From Hymenopus coronatus (taxonomy: Eukaryota > Arthropoda > Insecta > Mantodea > Hymenopodidae): DNA of 64,000 nucleotides. The translations under genes and the position numbers were made by a program. The notes beneath the pieces were generated by a model. That model was not told the DNA's origin, did not search any database, and worked only from the letters and a program-made list of their open reading frames with translations. Where the stretch lies: assembly GCA_030762935.1 (NCBI GenBank), contig CM060895.1, forward strand, positions 75,127,001 to 75,191,000. Direction: 5' to 3'. Positions 10,263 to 20,785 of the stretch are shown here, one piece after another. Position 1 is the first letter of the stretch; every line of letters begins with the position of its first letter.

Positions 10263-10868
10263 ATGACAACCCTAATCGCGACTTAAAATTTTATGTACTT
10301 TAAGTCCCAGGATTCATGGTGTAGCCAACTATTATGGACAATTGTAATAATTTTAATTGTTTTCTCACAGAAACCAAGTGTAGTTGAACAGGTAGAGTCA
10401 GAGTCAGTCTGTGAGAAAACAAATAAAATTATCTATACACTTTTACTTAAAATAATTTGTTACGACTAACCTTTAATAATTTCGCACATCTATTTTGGTG
10501 TTTAAGGATCAATAAAACACAGTATTTAGTTCTATTCACGTACTAAACCATCCATTGGAACATTAAAATTAAAATAAATGCATTACAAAACGTATTATAT
10601 CGGGGCTTCTAGACCTTCCGCACATAATAAAGTTTTTACCTCACATTAAAGCTCAGTGAATAATAAAGTGAGTTTCATATCACAAATGCTGTATATTATC
10701 TACTCTTCAACCTAACAATAAAGTGTCTGATTTATTGTCACTAAACCACACTAAAAACTAATATCATAAGGAATAACAAACCGCGTCACATTAGCCATTT
10801 TCATTCCCCGTTAGGTTGCCAAGGAAAACGCGCATGTAAAATAAAGGCAATATGGCGTATCTTCTTCG
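10263..10868. other. AT-rich gap with scattered AATAAAG motifs
   Basis: About 600 bp without a reading frame. Several 'AATAAAG' strings occur (about 10627, 10662, 10710). 'CAATATGGCG' at 10849 recalls 15337 but no longer match was seen. Nothing else recognised. Confidence 0.4.
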
Positions 10869-11011
10869 ATTTTGGTCGTAGTTTTTATTTTCTCTACTTA
10901 TTATATGGTACATAGGTAGAGAAGGTGTTGCGAAACTTCGATTCCGAGATTTCACCATAAATACATGTATTCAAAACATTAGAAAAATATCCGTGTTTGT
11001 GGGTCTGTGTG

Positions 11012-11178
11012 ATTTTACAGTGTTTAATACCCGCTTTTACTCCTGTGTCACCGCAGATGAGAGACTGATGTGTATAGAGTGAAGGTGGAGGACCAGTGGA
11101 GTGCGATGGCGGGAGAAACCGTAGAACGCGGAAAAAAAACACTGCTGCGGCGCTTTGTCGACCATAAATCCCACATGC
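11012..11178 (-). mobile_element. SINE family B fragment
   Basis: Minus-strand copy: 'GATTTATGGTCGACAAAGC', 'CTCCATCGCATTCCAC'-like body and tail 'GGTATTAAACACTG'. It lacks the tRNA-like head. Related copies at 29113, 45802 and 52459. Confidence 0.65.
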
Positions 11179-11486
11179 GGTCACCTGTCCGTGTCTGCGA
11201 ACATGAGAACTCAAAAACAAAAACTCGGTAAAATAACAAACTTGATATTTAAGTTTAGCATATTCCAAGGATGTGATACGACAATTTTGAGGAAAAGTCT
11301 CCACCCCCAAACTACCCTTTACATGCAAAAGATTTTGAAAATGTTGATCCTCTCAAAAATGGCTCAAACGAATTTGATTAAAATCCCATACATTAAAATA
11401 TTTACACGACAATTAAAATGAATATCTTGAATTTTCTCTGAATAGCCTCTAAAGATCTCATCTGATGACTTTGCCATAAGAGATAA

Positions 11487-11806
11487 AATTTTTTTTTTTT
11501 TTCGTAGTCGTGTTATTCTGCCCATATTTAGGACTAACTCCCCCCTTTAGGACTTACAAACAGATACCTAGTGAACAAATGCCGTCAGGGAGCCAACGAC
11601 ACGAAACCATGGAATTGAGAACCTGGAACGAGGGTTGACCCGTGGAACAGACGTGAGTGAGAAAGTGGATGATATGAAAAGCAAGCGAAAATGGATGATA
11701 GGAAGGCAGTGATGGAGCAATTTGTGGAATGAGTGGTGGGGGAAAACCGCTTTGTCCGCCACAAATCCAACAATAAGTCGCTTGGGATCGAACTCGGGCG
11801 CCGTCT
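11487..11806 (-). mobile_element. Degenerate tRNA-headed SINE insert
   Basis: Relatively GC-rich insert inside an HLE. The minus-strand head has 'GGCGCCCGAGTTCGATCCCA' (B box near 11789) and 'TTGTGGCGGACAAAGC', like family B, but the remainder differs from B, so it is a diverged relative. Host HLE sequence resumes with 'GACAAAAACTTACT'. Confidence 0.5.
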
Positions 11807-12077
11807 AGACAAAAACTTACTAAATAAAATGTTTAGATCATGTTAAAACACTCGCTTTATGTCAAACTTTGCTTTTTCCGTAGATTTACCATTTTGGAGA
11901 TATTCGTTTTTAATACTTTCAATTTTAAATACTTAGACTTTTTTCATATGGGAGTTTGTAAACTCCTGGCCATAAAAAGAAACGAATTTCAATCACATAG
12001 CACCTAGCTTTCATAAGCTTTGAGTATCGATTTAGCCTAGTGTATTCCCTTATTTCCCTTCTGCTACAAGGAAGCAC

Positions 12078-12078
<1 letters not shown>

Positions 12079-12120
<42 letters not shown>
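12079..12120. repeat. (ATA)n microsatellite
   Basis: About 14 uninterrupted trinucleotide units inside an HLE. Confidence 0.9.
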
Positions 12121-12399
12121 AATTTTTGCTAATATTCATCTTGAATAGCATGGCGTAAATATAAGAATAAACTTTCTAACAATAATTTGTTACAGGATGC
12201 AGGCAAAGTAATGCGACTTTCTATATAAAACATTCTAATTATAGCGAGTGAGTGTTAACACTAAATACCATGTAGTACCAATACCGAAAACTCGACCCCA
12301 AAAAGTGGAGACAAGGAATGTTAGATCTCCTAGCGCAACAACTAGGAATAGTGTATGAGGTGCGTAGAGAAATGGTGAAATAGGTATTCAATTTGATTT

Positions 12400-12452
12400 T
12401 TACTTTCTCTATCACATAAGTACACTGTAAAAGTAGACAGAGAGGGTATTGT
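12400..12452 (-). repeat. HLE terminus left of the P-like transposon
   Basis: The palindrome end (TTTACTTTCTCTATCAC ...) reaches GGTATTGT at 12452. The rest of the same element resumes at 15425 with GTATTGTC and continues 'TCGATATAGATATTTCACC', so this is one HLE split by the transposon. Confidence 0.8.
12446..12452. repeat. Target-site duplication of the P-like transposon, left
   Basis: GTATTGT, repeated at 15425-15431. Unsplit HLEs have this sequence (GTATTGC/T) only once. Confidence 0.8.
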
Positions 12453-12692
12453 CACAGAATAGAGAGTATACAGAAAGAAACCTGAATTGAAATCCGTACG
12501 CCAAAATTCAGTGCGCATGCGCGAATTCTGCCATATTGGGACGGAGTAAACAACAGTATTGTGGAAGTTACGCACCTCATAATATACAGTTTATTAGGGT
12601 TTTAGCTGCTGAGCTTATCTTCTTCCTAACATTTATATTATACACTGTACAAGTTACAATATTTATTTACTGTTAGTTTTACTGCTCTTATA

Positions 12693-13016
12693 ATGAGCAG
12701 TAGTAAGAGAAAAGGCATTCATTGGTGACCAGCACCTAACTGCAGAAATAATTCAAATTTAAATAAGGACATAAGCTTTTTCAGATTTCCAAAAATGAAC
12801 AACATTAAGTGAACATCGTTATATGTATGGCTTACTAGGACTTAGATTTCTGAATCAGAACATATTAGGCGTACATTATTATAGGCTAACGTCTAATTGA
12901 ATGAGAAAAAAACACAACAAAGTGAGTGACTTGGCCAACGTTTGGGTTAAGTTTTAAATATTTCTTTTCAGTGCCAAGAAATGGATGTGTTCTACAGGAG
13001 AACAGATTTAGTAAAA
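12693..13016 (+). pseudogene. THAP-domain transposase, N-terminal exons
   Basis: Translation from ATG 12693 gives MSSSKRKGIHW, then TGA where the first zinc-binding Cys is expected, then PAPNCRNN and, 12 residues on, ISFFRFPK. This matches the C-x4-C start and the F-x-F-P core of THAP C2CH zinc fingers. A GT at 12809 and a pyrimidine-rich AG at 12970-12971 suggest a 163-bp intron; joining them keeps the frame and brings in AKKWM, which supplies the invariant Trp. The frame then stops at about 13010, just before an HLE (13017). The later Cys and His ligands are therefore missing. The role would be sequence-specific DNA binding by a transposase; this copy is dead. Confidence 0.6.
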
Positions 13017-13326
13017 ATCTGATGAGTTCCATTCACATGACTTTCCCTACAGCAAATTATTGTTAAAAAGCTTATGCTTCTATTTCCTTCATGCTAATCG
13101 AGAAAAAATTAGCAAAAATGGTCTTGTTATTGCTTCCTTGTTAGTAGAAACAAAATAAGGGAGTACCACAGGTTAAAGTGATAGTCAAAAACTGGTTGCT
13201 ACGTCACTGAAGTTCCTTTGTTTGTATGGACACGAGTTGACAAATTCCTGTATGAGAAAACTAAGTTTTTTTTAAAGGTGAAACAAAAAGCACATTGTGA
13301 AGCTTTTATGTAAGTATTTGCCATCC
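13017..13326 (+). repeat. HLE left end fragment
   Basis: Starts TCTGATGAGTTCCATTCAC immediately after the THAP exon and runs about 310 bp to 'GGTGAAACAAAAAGC' before decaying. Inserted inside the P-like transposon. Confidence 0.7.
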
Positions 13327-13886
13327 TTTTTTATTTTCTCTACACGTACAATCTGCATAATGTATAGAGAAAGTATTCCACTCCACCCCAAAATTTGATA
13401 CCCAGATGTTACCGGAAATATATGTTTTAGGGTTCCCTATATCCAAAAAAAGCATTTTCAGAAAAAGGTCCGTGTGTGTATGTCCGTGTGTCTGTGAACA
13501 CGATAACTCAAAAACAAAAGTGGGTAAAATACCAAACTTGGTATTTAAGTTCACTATCTTTCAGGGATGCGACATGAAGGTTTTGAGAAATATCCCTCCA
13601 CTCCAAAATACCCTTTACATGGAACTTTCTTCAAAATTTTTGATTTTCTCAAAAATGGCTTTAACAATTTTGATTAAAATATCGTATATTAAAATATTTG
13701 CCTAACAAACAAAATGTACATCTTGAATTTTCTGGGAATAACCTCCGAAGATAACTTTATTCTGGATGAATTTTACGGAATTTAGCATAACTGCTAAACC
13801 GTAAGAGATGAACAAAAATTTACTGCGCAAATAATGTAGAGCACGTTTAAAAACACAACTTGTTATATACATTTTTTTATACAGTT

Positions 13887-13921
<35 letters not shown>

Positions 13922-14206
13922 ATTTCCTGTTTTTTATTTCACCTTTAAAAAACGTATACTTTTCCCATACAGGAATTTGTCAACTCCTGTCCATATAAAC
14001 AAAGGAACTTCAGTCACATAGCAACCAACTTTGACCATCTTTTTATCCTATGGTACTCCCTTATTCAGCTTCTATTTACAAGGAAACAATAAGACAATTT
14101 CTGCTAATTTGTTCTCGATTATCATGAAGTAAATAGAAGCATAATCTTTTTAACAATAATTCGTTGTAGTGATGTAGAGAAAATCGTGTGAATGGAACAC
14201 ATCAGA
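13327..14206 (-). repeat. HLE, full length (880 bp), first of a head-to-tail pair
   Basis: From TTTTTATTTTCTCTACACG with a degenerate palindrome to CACATCAGA at 14206. The next copy begins on the following base in the same orientation. A long pure T run (about 13888-13916) sits at its internal T-rich box. Confidence 0.8.
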
Positions 14207-15057
14207 TTTTTTTTACTTTCTCTACACTCACTATGTATATAGTGTAAAGAGAAGGTAGTGCATTCCACCCAAAAATGTGATACCGAGATTTCACCGGAAA
14301 TATACATTTTTAGGTCTCCTGTGTCTAAAAAAAAAAAACATTTAGAAAAAGGTCCCTGTGTGTGTGCGTGCGCACGCGCGCGTGTGTGTTCACGTGCCTG
14401 TGAACACGATAACTCAAAGTCGGTAAGATACAAAATTTGGTATTTAAGTTTAGCATCTTCTAGGGATGCGAGACTAAGATTTTGAGGATAAAAAAAAACA
14501 GCCAAAACAACCTTTAGATGGAAAAAATTTCCAAAATTTTGATTTTTACAAAAATGATTCTAACTATTTTGATTAAAATACCATACATTAAAGATATTTA
14601 TATGGAGAATAAAATGTATATCTTTAATTTTCTGGGTATAGCCTCTAAAAACCTCTTTATTTTGTGTAACTGGTAAACCGTAAGAGATAGACAAAAACTT
14701 CTACTCAAAAACTGTAGATCATGTTATTACACACAATTTATGTCAAATACGTTTTTTTCGTTCAATTGATCATTTCTGAGATATTCCTTTTTATTTGTTT
14801 CAGATTCAAAATACTTAAACTTTTTTCACACGGAAAGTTGTAAATTCCTGGCCCTGTATAGAAACTTATTTCAGCCACATGATTTGATCATCGTTTTAGC
14901 CTAGTTTTCCCCTATATTTTCCTTCAACTTACAAGGAAGCAAGTAATTAAGACAATTTCTGCTAATGTTTATCCCGATTATCATAAAGGGGATAGAAGAA
15001 CATGCATTTTAACAAGAATTTGTTACAGTGATGTAGAGAAAGTCATATGATATTTTT
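14207..15057 (-). repeat. HLE, second of a head-to-tail pair
   Basis: Starts TTTTTTTTACTTTCTCTACAC. The microsatellite zone includes alternating GC-rich purine-pyrimidine 'GCGTGCGCACGCGCGCG'. It is truncated at its left end ('GAGAAAGTCATATGA'); a scrap 'AGAGAAGGTCATCAGA' at 15226-15242 may be its displaced terminus. Confidence 0.75.
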
Positions 15058-15424
15058 CATGTTTGTGCAAATATAATTAGACTTCACAGCATTACACAGT
15101 GGCAAGCATCGAAAACATTTGACTATCGCTTATAGCTATAACGAAATGCGCAATTAAAATGTATCTGTATTAATAAGAAACAGAAAAATAAGCTGCCGTA
15201 TAAATAGTTTATATGAGAGCATGCAGAGAAGGTCATCAGATTTTTATTACATATGTTGGTGGTTTATTATTTTAAACGTTATAATTTGTTTAAAATCGTA
15301 TGTAACAAACAGCATTCGCTCTGCGTTTACTAGGTCCCAATATGGCGTCTAGCGCAGAGTTTGGCTGCATGCACATCAAAGGAGCCGTCCTCGAGTTTCC
15401 TTTCTGCATACTCTCTATTCTGTG
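15058..15424. other. Right end of P-like transposon, no coding signal
   Basis: Unassigned AT-rich DNA followed by the right inverted-repeat region with GTCCCAATATGGC at 15332-15344. Confidence 0.5.
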
Positions 15425-16095
15425 GTATTGTCTTCGATAAAATTCGATATAGATATTTCACCAGAAATACATTTATTGACCATCTCTGAATCTAAAAAAA
15501 GTATTTTTTAGAAAAACATCAGTCGGTATCACTGAGTGCGCGTGTATGTGAGGGTGCGTGCGTTGACAGAATAATTCAAAAGGAAAAGTCTTTTTAATAG
15601 AAAACGTGACATTGAAATTCAGTAGCTTCAACCCAAACCCCTCTAAATGAAAAAAAAAAAATGCCTTTTGAATTACAAATAAAACATATATCCTGAATTT
15701 CTTGGAAATAAGCCATAAATAAGTTAAAATACACAATTTGTATCAGATACAGTGTTTTCTGTAAAACTAACCATTTCCGAATATTCCCTGCTATTGGTTT
15801 CAGTTTTAAAATAGCTAAACACTTCTAAAACGGGAAGTCCTCCGTTTCATATCTCCTTTGTTTTACTTCTGGCCATAGATAGGGAACCAAATTTCAAAGA
15901 CAACCGCGAAGCGACAGCTTTTAAAGGATTTGACTGTGGCTTTAACCTAGTGTATTTCCATTATTTCACCTCTACTAATAGAAACCAAGTGATAAGAAAA
16001 TTTCTGATAATGTTTGTCTTAATTAGCATGCTGTAAATATAAGAATCATCTTTTGTAAGAATAGTTGACAGTCGTGTAAAGGAAACAAATCCGAT
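15425..16095 (-). repeat. HLE remainder right of the P-like transposon
   Basis: Continues the element begun at 12400: 'TTCGATATAGATATTTCACC', a TG-rich tract, then the T-rich boxes and a decayed left end 'ACAAATCCGATTATT'. Older than most other copies. Confidence 0.7.
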
Positions 16096-16109
16096 TATTC
16101 TAGTTATTT

Positions 16110-16450
16110 TTTTATGTTCTATTCTCATCAGTTTCTTTACTGTAACAAAGTAGTCCTAGAAAAGCTTATTCTTCTATCAACTTCATGCTAATCAATATAA
16201 ACATTAGCGGATATGATCTTATTACTTGGTTCCTTGTAAGAAAAAAAAAAGAGAATTAGGGGAACACGCTATGTAAAAGTGATAGTCAAATCTTTTAAAC
16301 GCTAATCGCTATGTGATTGATTTTCTGTTCTCCATACTTGGCCAAAAGTAAAACAAAAGAACCAGGAATTAATAATTCCTCTTTGAATAAAGTTTAAGTA
16401 TTTTAAATTTAAACTAACAACAAAAACGATCTCGAAAATAGTCAATAACA
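16110..16450 (+). repeat. HLE left half, decayed
   Basis: HLE order is visible ('CTTCATGCTAATC', 'TTACTTGGTTCCTTGTAAG', 'AGTGATAGTCAAATC') but the TCTGATG start is degraded. Confidence 0.6.
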
Positions 16451-16452
16451 AA

Positions 16453-16955
16453 ATGTTTTCCATTCACATGGCTTTCTCTAGCTGTTACACAAACACATTT
16501 CCTTATAAAAGTTATTTTTTTATCTACCACATACAAATCAAAGTAAACATTAGCAGAAATGGTCTTAATACTTGTTTCCTTGTACGTAGAATCTTTAGAG
16601 CCGTTTTTGAGAAAATCAAGAATTTCGAAAAATGTCTCATATTAAGGGTATTTGAGAATCGGTAGGCTTTTCTTGAAAATCATTGTGTGGCTTGCTTGGA
16701 AGGCGTTAAACTTAAATATCAAGATTTGTATCTATCCGAATTTTTTTTTTAGTTATGTTGTCCACACACACACACACACACATTCACACAGACTTACACA
16801 CACACACACACACACGCACCATTTTGTAATTGTTTTTATACTGGAGACTCTATAACATGATTTCCGGTAAAATCTTGATATATAATTTATGAGTGAAATA
16901 TAATACCTTCTTTAACTATATGTACATCATACATGCTAGAGAAAGCAATGCTCAA
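16453..16955 (+). repeat. HLE with internal deletion
   Basis: Starts near 'ATGTTTTCCATTCACATGGC', jumps from 'CTTGTACGTAG' to 'AGAGCCGTTTTTGAG', keeps a CA-rich tract (about 16751-16815) and ends 'GCTAGAGAAAGC'. Its last bases, 'AAAGCAATGCTCAAATC', are shared with 29347, which places the left edge of the segmental duplication here. Confidence 0.65.
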
Positions 16956-17020
16956 ATCGTACTAAATTTTTACTCATTCTATAGTTAAATTTTGTTTCTG
17001 AATCTGATATTTGTGCTGAA

Positions 17021-17227
17021 GTGGGATTCAGTATGAGTATCTCTCAAGTAAGGACTATGGAGCTGAGGCTAAGAATCGCGTTGTGCCACTGCTCCGATAG
17101 AGTGGCACCTCTCTTTGGCCCATCCTCCTGGAAGTGGCACGTAACTCGTTCAAACCTGATCAACAGGAGAAACAATGGACTCTTCCGCCCAAAATCGATT
17201 ATATAGCTCTTAATGTCGGCGACAGGC
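17021..17227. other. Duplicated non-coding segment, moderate identity
   Basis: Matches 29412-29636 with scattered changes and a roughly 20-bp indel ('GAGTAGATATGTTAAGTCAC' only in unit B). The indel is not frame-preserving in the longest frame, so I do not call a gene. Confidence 0.5.
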
Positions 17228-17948
17228 AAGCAATAGTGTCATTCAGAGGGATTCAGGCATACTTTTTAAAAACATTTGGATTGTCTTAATCCATCAAAAT
17301 AAAGTAAACATATCTTCATAAATATTTAATATCAAGACATAAATAAACACTGTACTCGTTATCAGAGAAGGAAATATTTCCGGGACTAATGTGATACTTC
17401 CTTTATTCCGTTGCAATCAACTCCTTCAAAGTGTGGGAGCAAGGAAGCTTAAAAGTGACGTAATGGTAACTCTACTATACTTTCATTACGTCACACTCTT
17501 ACATATGTTGCGACTTGATTCTTCAAAATTCTGGGATTTAACATCTTTTATGACAAGTGAGGATATAAACAAAGCCTCCAATCGGAAATAGAATGCATGA
17601 CAAAATGACGTCACAAATTCGCATATTGCGTTGCCTTTAACTACTTACACAACTTCGGAAATACAGAAAGGGACAGACATTTGATATGATAAAGCAGGTA
17701 TGGAGATTGCCAGCAAAACAGTGAGAAAAAGAGCTTTATTCAGGCTAGAGTCTGTTATCGAGAGAAGATGAGTAACGTACCTTTTTACTACAAGTCAGGT
17801 GCAGTGGTACATTTGTACCATTTTGCGCGTCAGTAATTATTTCTCCATTGGTATTCAAAGTGTTTATATAAAGCATATACTTCATACATAATTATTACAG
17901 CCACCTACTGTTGCTAAGTAAATTATAATCATAAAGTTAATAACTATT
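17228..17948. repeat. Near-identical TGACGT-rich tract, unit A copy
   Basis: About 720 bp, some 99% identical to 29637-30356 (I count 7-8 substitutions), whereas sequence on both sides is only about 80-87% identical. It contains GTGACGTAATG (17455-17465) and its exact complement CATTACGTCAC (17484-17494), plus a full TGACGTCA at about 17605. These resemble CREB/ATF sites. The 66-codon frame inside has no ATG start. It could be a converted repeat or a regulatory tract. Confidence 0.65.
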
Positions 17949-18556
17949 ATTTATCTTTCTTTATATTAAATATATGTTTCATGCATCATTATTACAGAAA
18001 TCTACTATTGCAAATTATAACCTCAACTTTTTCTTTATCTTGTGCACGTAACATTATCATACATTATTTTGTGATCCATTCAAACATATATAAATTATTT
18101 CCTTTTAACAATAAAGCAAAAAGTTTCATTTGAAAGAACATTTATGTGTATTTCTTAATAAAGTTATTAGAAGATGCAGTAGAAATATTGATAAAATTCT
18201 TCTCATCGACAAAAAATGAAACTAATTAGTGTTTTGTATACTCGTGAATACCTTTACGTAAAATTCATTATAAAATATATTTTAATAAAACTGAGCTGCT
18301 ACATTCATATAATTTCTCTACCTATACTGCAACAAGTTTTTCTTTCAAAAGCTTTCTCTTCTATCTTCTTCACGCTTATCAGGATAAACCTAGGTAGAAA
18401 CGGCTTTATTACGTTATTATTTCTAAGCACAAACAAAATACAATAAGCTAAAGCGACAGTTAACTTTTCTAAAAGCCGGTCACTATGTGCTGAAATAGAA
18501 ATTGAGTTCTCCTTGCTTGCCCATAATAAAAATATGAATAACATCTATATGAAAAA
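17949..18556. other. Duplicated AT-rich non-coding DNA
   Basis: Aligns with 30357-30959 with frequent substitutions and indels. No reading frame with domain support. Confidence 0.5.
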
Positions 18557-19404
18557 TCTGATGTGTTCCATTCACATGAAAGTCTACATCTCTGCAACAA
18601 ATTATTGTTAAAAAGCTTAAGCTTTTATTTATTTCATGCTAATCGAGAAAAAAACATAACAGAAAAGTCTTATTACTTGCTTCTTTGAACGTAGAAGCGA
18701 ATTAAGGGAGTAATAGGTTAAAGTGATAGTCAAAAGCTGGTTCCTATGTGACTGAAGTTCCTTTGTTTGTATGGACAGGAGTTTACAAATTCCTGCATGA
18801 GAACATAAGTTTTCCAAAGCTGAAAAAAAAAAAAAACATGACATATCTCAAAAACAATCAACTCCACGAAAAAAATGTATATCACATAAATTGTGTGTTT
18901 TAGTGTGCTCAACATTTTTTGTGTGGCAAGTTTTTTCCATCTCTTACGGTTTAGCAGCTATGCAGAATTCCGTAAAATTCATCCAGAATAAAGTAGTGTA
19001 AATTCCCAGAAAATTCAAGATATACAATTTATTTGTCAGATAAATATCTTTAATATACGATATTTTAATCAAAATAGTTAGGGCCATTTTTGAGACACTC
19101 AAAATTTTCGGAAAAAAGTTCCACGTAAAGGGTAGTTGGTGGTGGGGTATTTTCTTGAGAATCTTCATGTCGCATCCTTGGAAGACAGTAAACTTAAATA
19201 CCAAGTTTGCTATTTAAAAGTATTTTTATTTTTGAGCTATGCTTTCCACAGACACACACACACAGACACACACACACGCACACACGAACCTTTTTCTGAA
19301 AATGCTTTTCTTTTATTCAGGGGGACCCAAAACATGAATCACGATATTCAATTTTTGGGTAGAATGCAATACATTCTCTACACACTAAGTAGAGAAAGTA
19401 AAAA
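18557..19404 (+). repeat. HLE, full length (848 bp), with known empty site
   Basis: TCTGATGTGTTCCATTCAC at 18557 to GAGAAAGTAAAAA at 19404. Unit B has no element here: ...TATGAAAAA then TATGAATCTG (30951-30969), versus TATGAAAAA-[element]-TGTGAATCTG in unit A. It therefore inserted after the duplication, between A and T. Its terminal palindrome is partly degenerate ('CACTAAGTAGAGAAAG'). Confidence 0.9.
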
Positions 19405-20284
19405 TGTGAATCTGTCTTAATAATTTAAAACTTATCGCAGCTTTCTTGTTTACCTTGAATTAGTGCCAGAGAAATACTTTAAAAAATAAGTGTGTACATA
19501 CCTCCTCGACGTTCGGTGATACCCGGCTAAGCTCATCGATATTTGAACACACAGAATCGACTCTCACTGACGGGAGAAAGAATGACTTGGGTATGTCACA
19601 TTGGGTAGACTCACAGAAATAAGTACTTCACTTAGACTTCTCAGAATTGATGCTGTTTATTCATACTTATTATTATCGAAGCACTAATCCGTCGAGCGAC
19701 TCCCAACATAGTTCTTGTAGATTTAGTAATATATGCTTATAACTGGTGCTATTTCTTCTGCCTAATAAGTTTCTCATTGCCACGGTCGTTAATAGTTACT
19801 TCACTATTACCCGATATAAAACTTACGTCAACTAATGCGGTAACTGGATCTTTTCGCGTACGATATTCACATAAACAAGAACCGACAATACAGCGTGTGC
19901 ACACTGCTTTTATAGCCAAAATATCCAAGCTTCGGGCTCATTTCTGATGGTATTTAATCACGTGACCGCTGTTTACAATGAAAAAGTGCAGAACTACGAG
20001 CTTTTAGAGAAAAAAAAAACACCTGTCTCTGAGAAACTCCCTGTTATTTAGGTCTTTAATTCACCAAAACCTTGCTCCTACAAGAGCATTTGTATCTCTG
20101 GATTGACAAAAGAAGTAACCTTGGCCGACACAATAACATTATTACCCTCATGTTTTGTTCTGAGATCTGCCAAGTCTTGGCTACTGAAGCAAATATCTTT
20201 CCTATACTAAACCTGTACAAATTAGTAATTAAAATAATGAAAACCAAAACGTGCTTATATACTGTTGCAACCTATAAAATAACA
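19405..20284 (-). mobile_element. Unit A-specific insert with LTR-like promoter
   Basis: Absent from unit B, where 'GAATCTGT' runs within about 40 bp into 'CTATAAAA' and 'TTAAGGAAATG'. On the minus strand a strong TATA motif (GGCTATAAAAGC, 19927-19916) is followed about 260 bp on by AATAAA (19661-19656), with GC-richer sequence between, as in LTR U3-R regions. No protein-coding remnants and no clear TG/CA borders or target duplication, so a solo LTR is only a suggestion. A deletion in unit B would also explain the difference. Confidence 0.35.
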
Positions 20285-20668
20285 TATTTAGGAAATGGTT
20301 AGCTTTAAAACCAAAATTTATTTGAGACAAATTGTATGTTTTGACGTAATCTACATTTTTATACAGAAAGCTTTTGTCTGTCTGTTACGGTTTACCAGTT
20401 ATTCGTAAGGACTTTGGAATGAAAGGAACTTCAGAGCATATTTCCAAGACATTCAAGATATACATTGTAGCTGTCTTAGAAATATCTTTAATAATGGTAT
20501 CTTAATCAAAATCTTCCAATTTTTCTCACGTTAAGAGTAATTTTGGGTGTGGGAATTGTCTTGAAAGTCATCCTTGGAAGATGCCGAATATAAACATCAA
20601 ATTTGGTATTTAGTCAACTTTTCGTTGCACACATACAAACATATTCACACGGACGTTTTTCTAAACAT
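20285..20668 (+). repeat. HLE right-part fragment
   Basis: 'CTTTTGTCTGTCTGTTACGG' through 'CATACAAACATATTCACACGG'; homologous to 31000-31360 in unit B. Confidence 0.6.
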
Positions 20669-20785
20669 ATTTTATTTTCTCTAGAACGTATGTTATATGT
20701 ATGTAGTAAATAGAGAAGGTGTTGCATGTCGCCAAAAATTCTATACCGAGATTTCACTTAGCATTTTTAAAAAAACGTCCGTTTG
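20669..20785 (-). repeat. HLE terminal fragment
   Basis: Short minus-orientation palindrome end ('ATATGTATGTAGTAAATAGAG' then 'CTATACCGAGATTTCAC'). Shared with unit B at 31361-31490, so older than the duplication. Confidence 0.6.

Larger units (their letters stand above)
10869..12215 (-). repeat. HLE carrying two SINE insertions
   Basis: Palindrome end at 10890-10925; left end decayed near 12215 ('GCGACTTTCTATATAAAAC'). A family B SINE (11012-11178) sits in the microsatellite zone, a second GC-rich insert at 11487-11806, and an (ATA)n run at 12079-12120. Confidence 0.7.
12453..15424 (+). mobile_element. THAP/P-element-like DNA transposon, disrupted
   Basis: A 2972-bp insertion in an HLE, bordered by a 7-bp direct repeat. 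Terminal inverted repeats of about 30 bp: left starts CACAGAATAGAGAGTAT, right is its complement ending ATACTCTCTATTCTGTG, with one substitution and one indel further in. A second shared block, GCCATATTGGGAC plus AGTAAAC, lies about 75-90 bp inside each end. Near the left end is a broken THAP-type finger (separate entry). The central transposase is not recognisable: 13017-15057 is occupied by later HLE insertions and about 170 bp of unassigned DNA remains before the right end. THAP finger plus TIRs with 7-8 bp duplications is the known layout of P-superfamily transposons; assignment to that superfamily is inference. Confidence 0.7.

Noticed and set aside
12354..12581. Perfect 13-bp inverted repeat TATGAGGTGCGTA / TACGCACCTCATA across the P-like left end
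   Set aside because: One half lies outside and one inside the transposon, so it cannot be a terminal repeat; probably chance.
17391..17591. 66-codon frame identical in units A and B (also 29799-29999) as a possible gene
   Set aside because: No ATG start, no domain, and it lies wholly in a tract whose whole 720 bp is near-identical, so frame conservation adds nothing.
20056..20302. Overlapping sense and antisense frames of 63 and 76 codons
   Set aside because: No recognisable motif, present only in the unit A-specific insert, no start or splice context that favours one strand.
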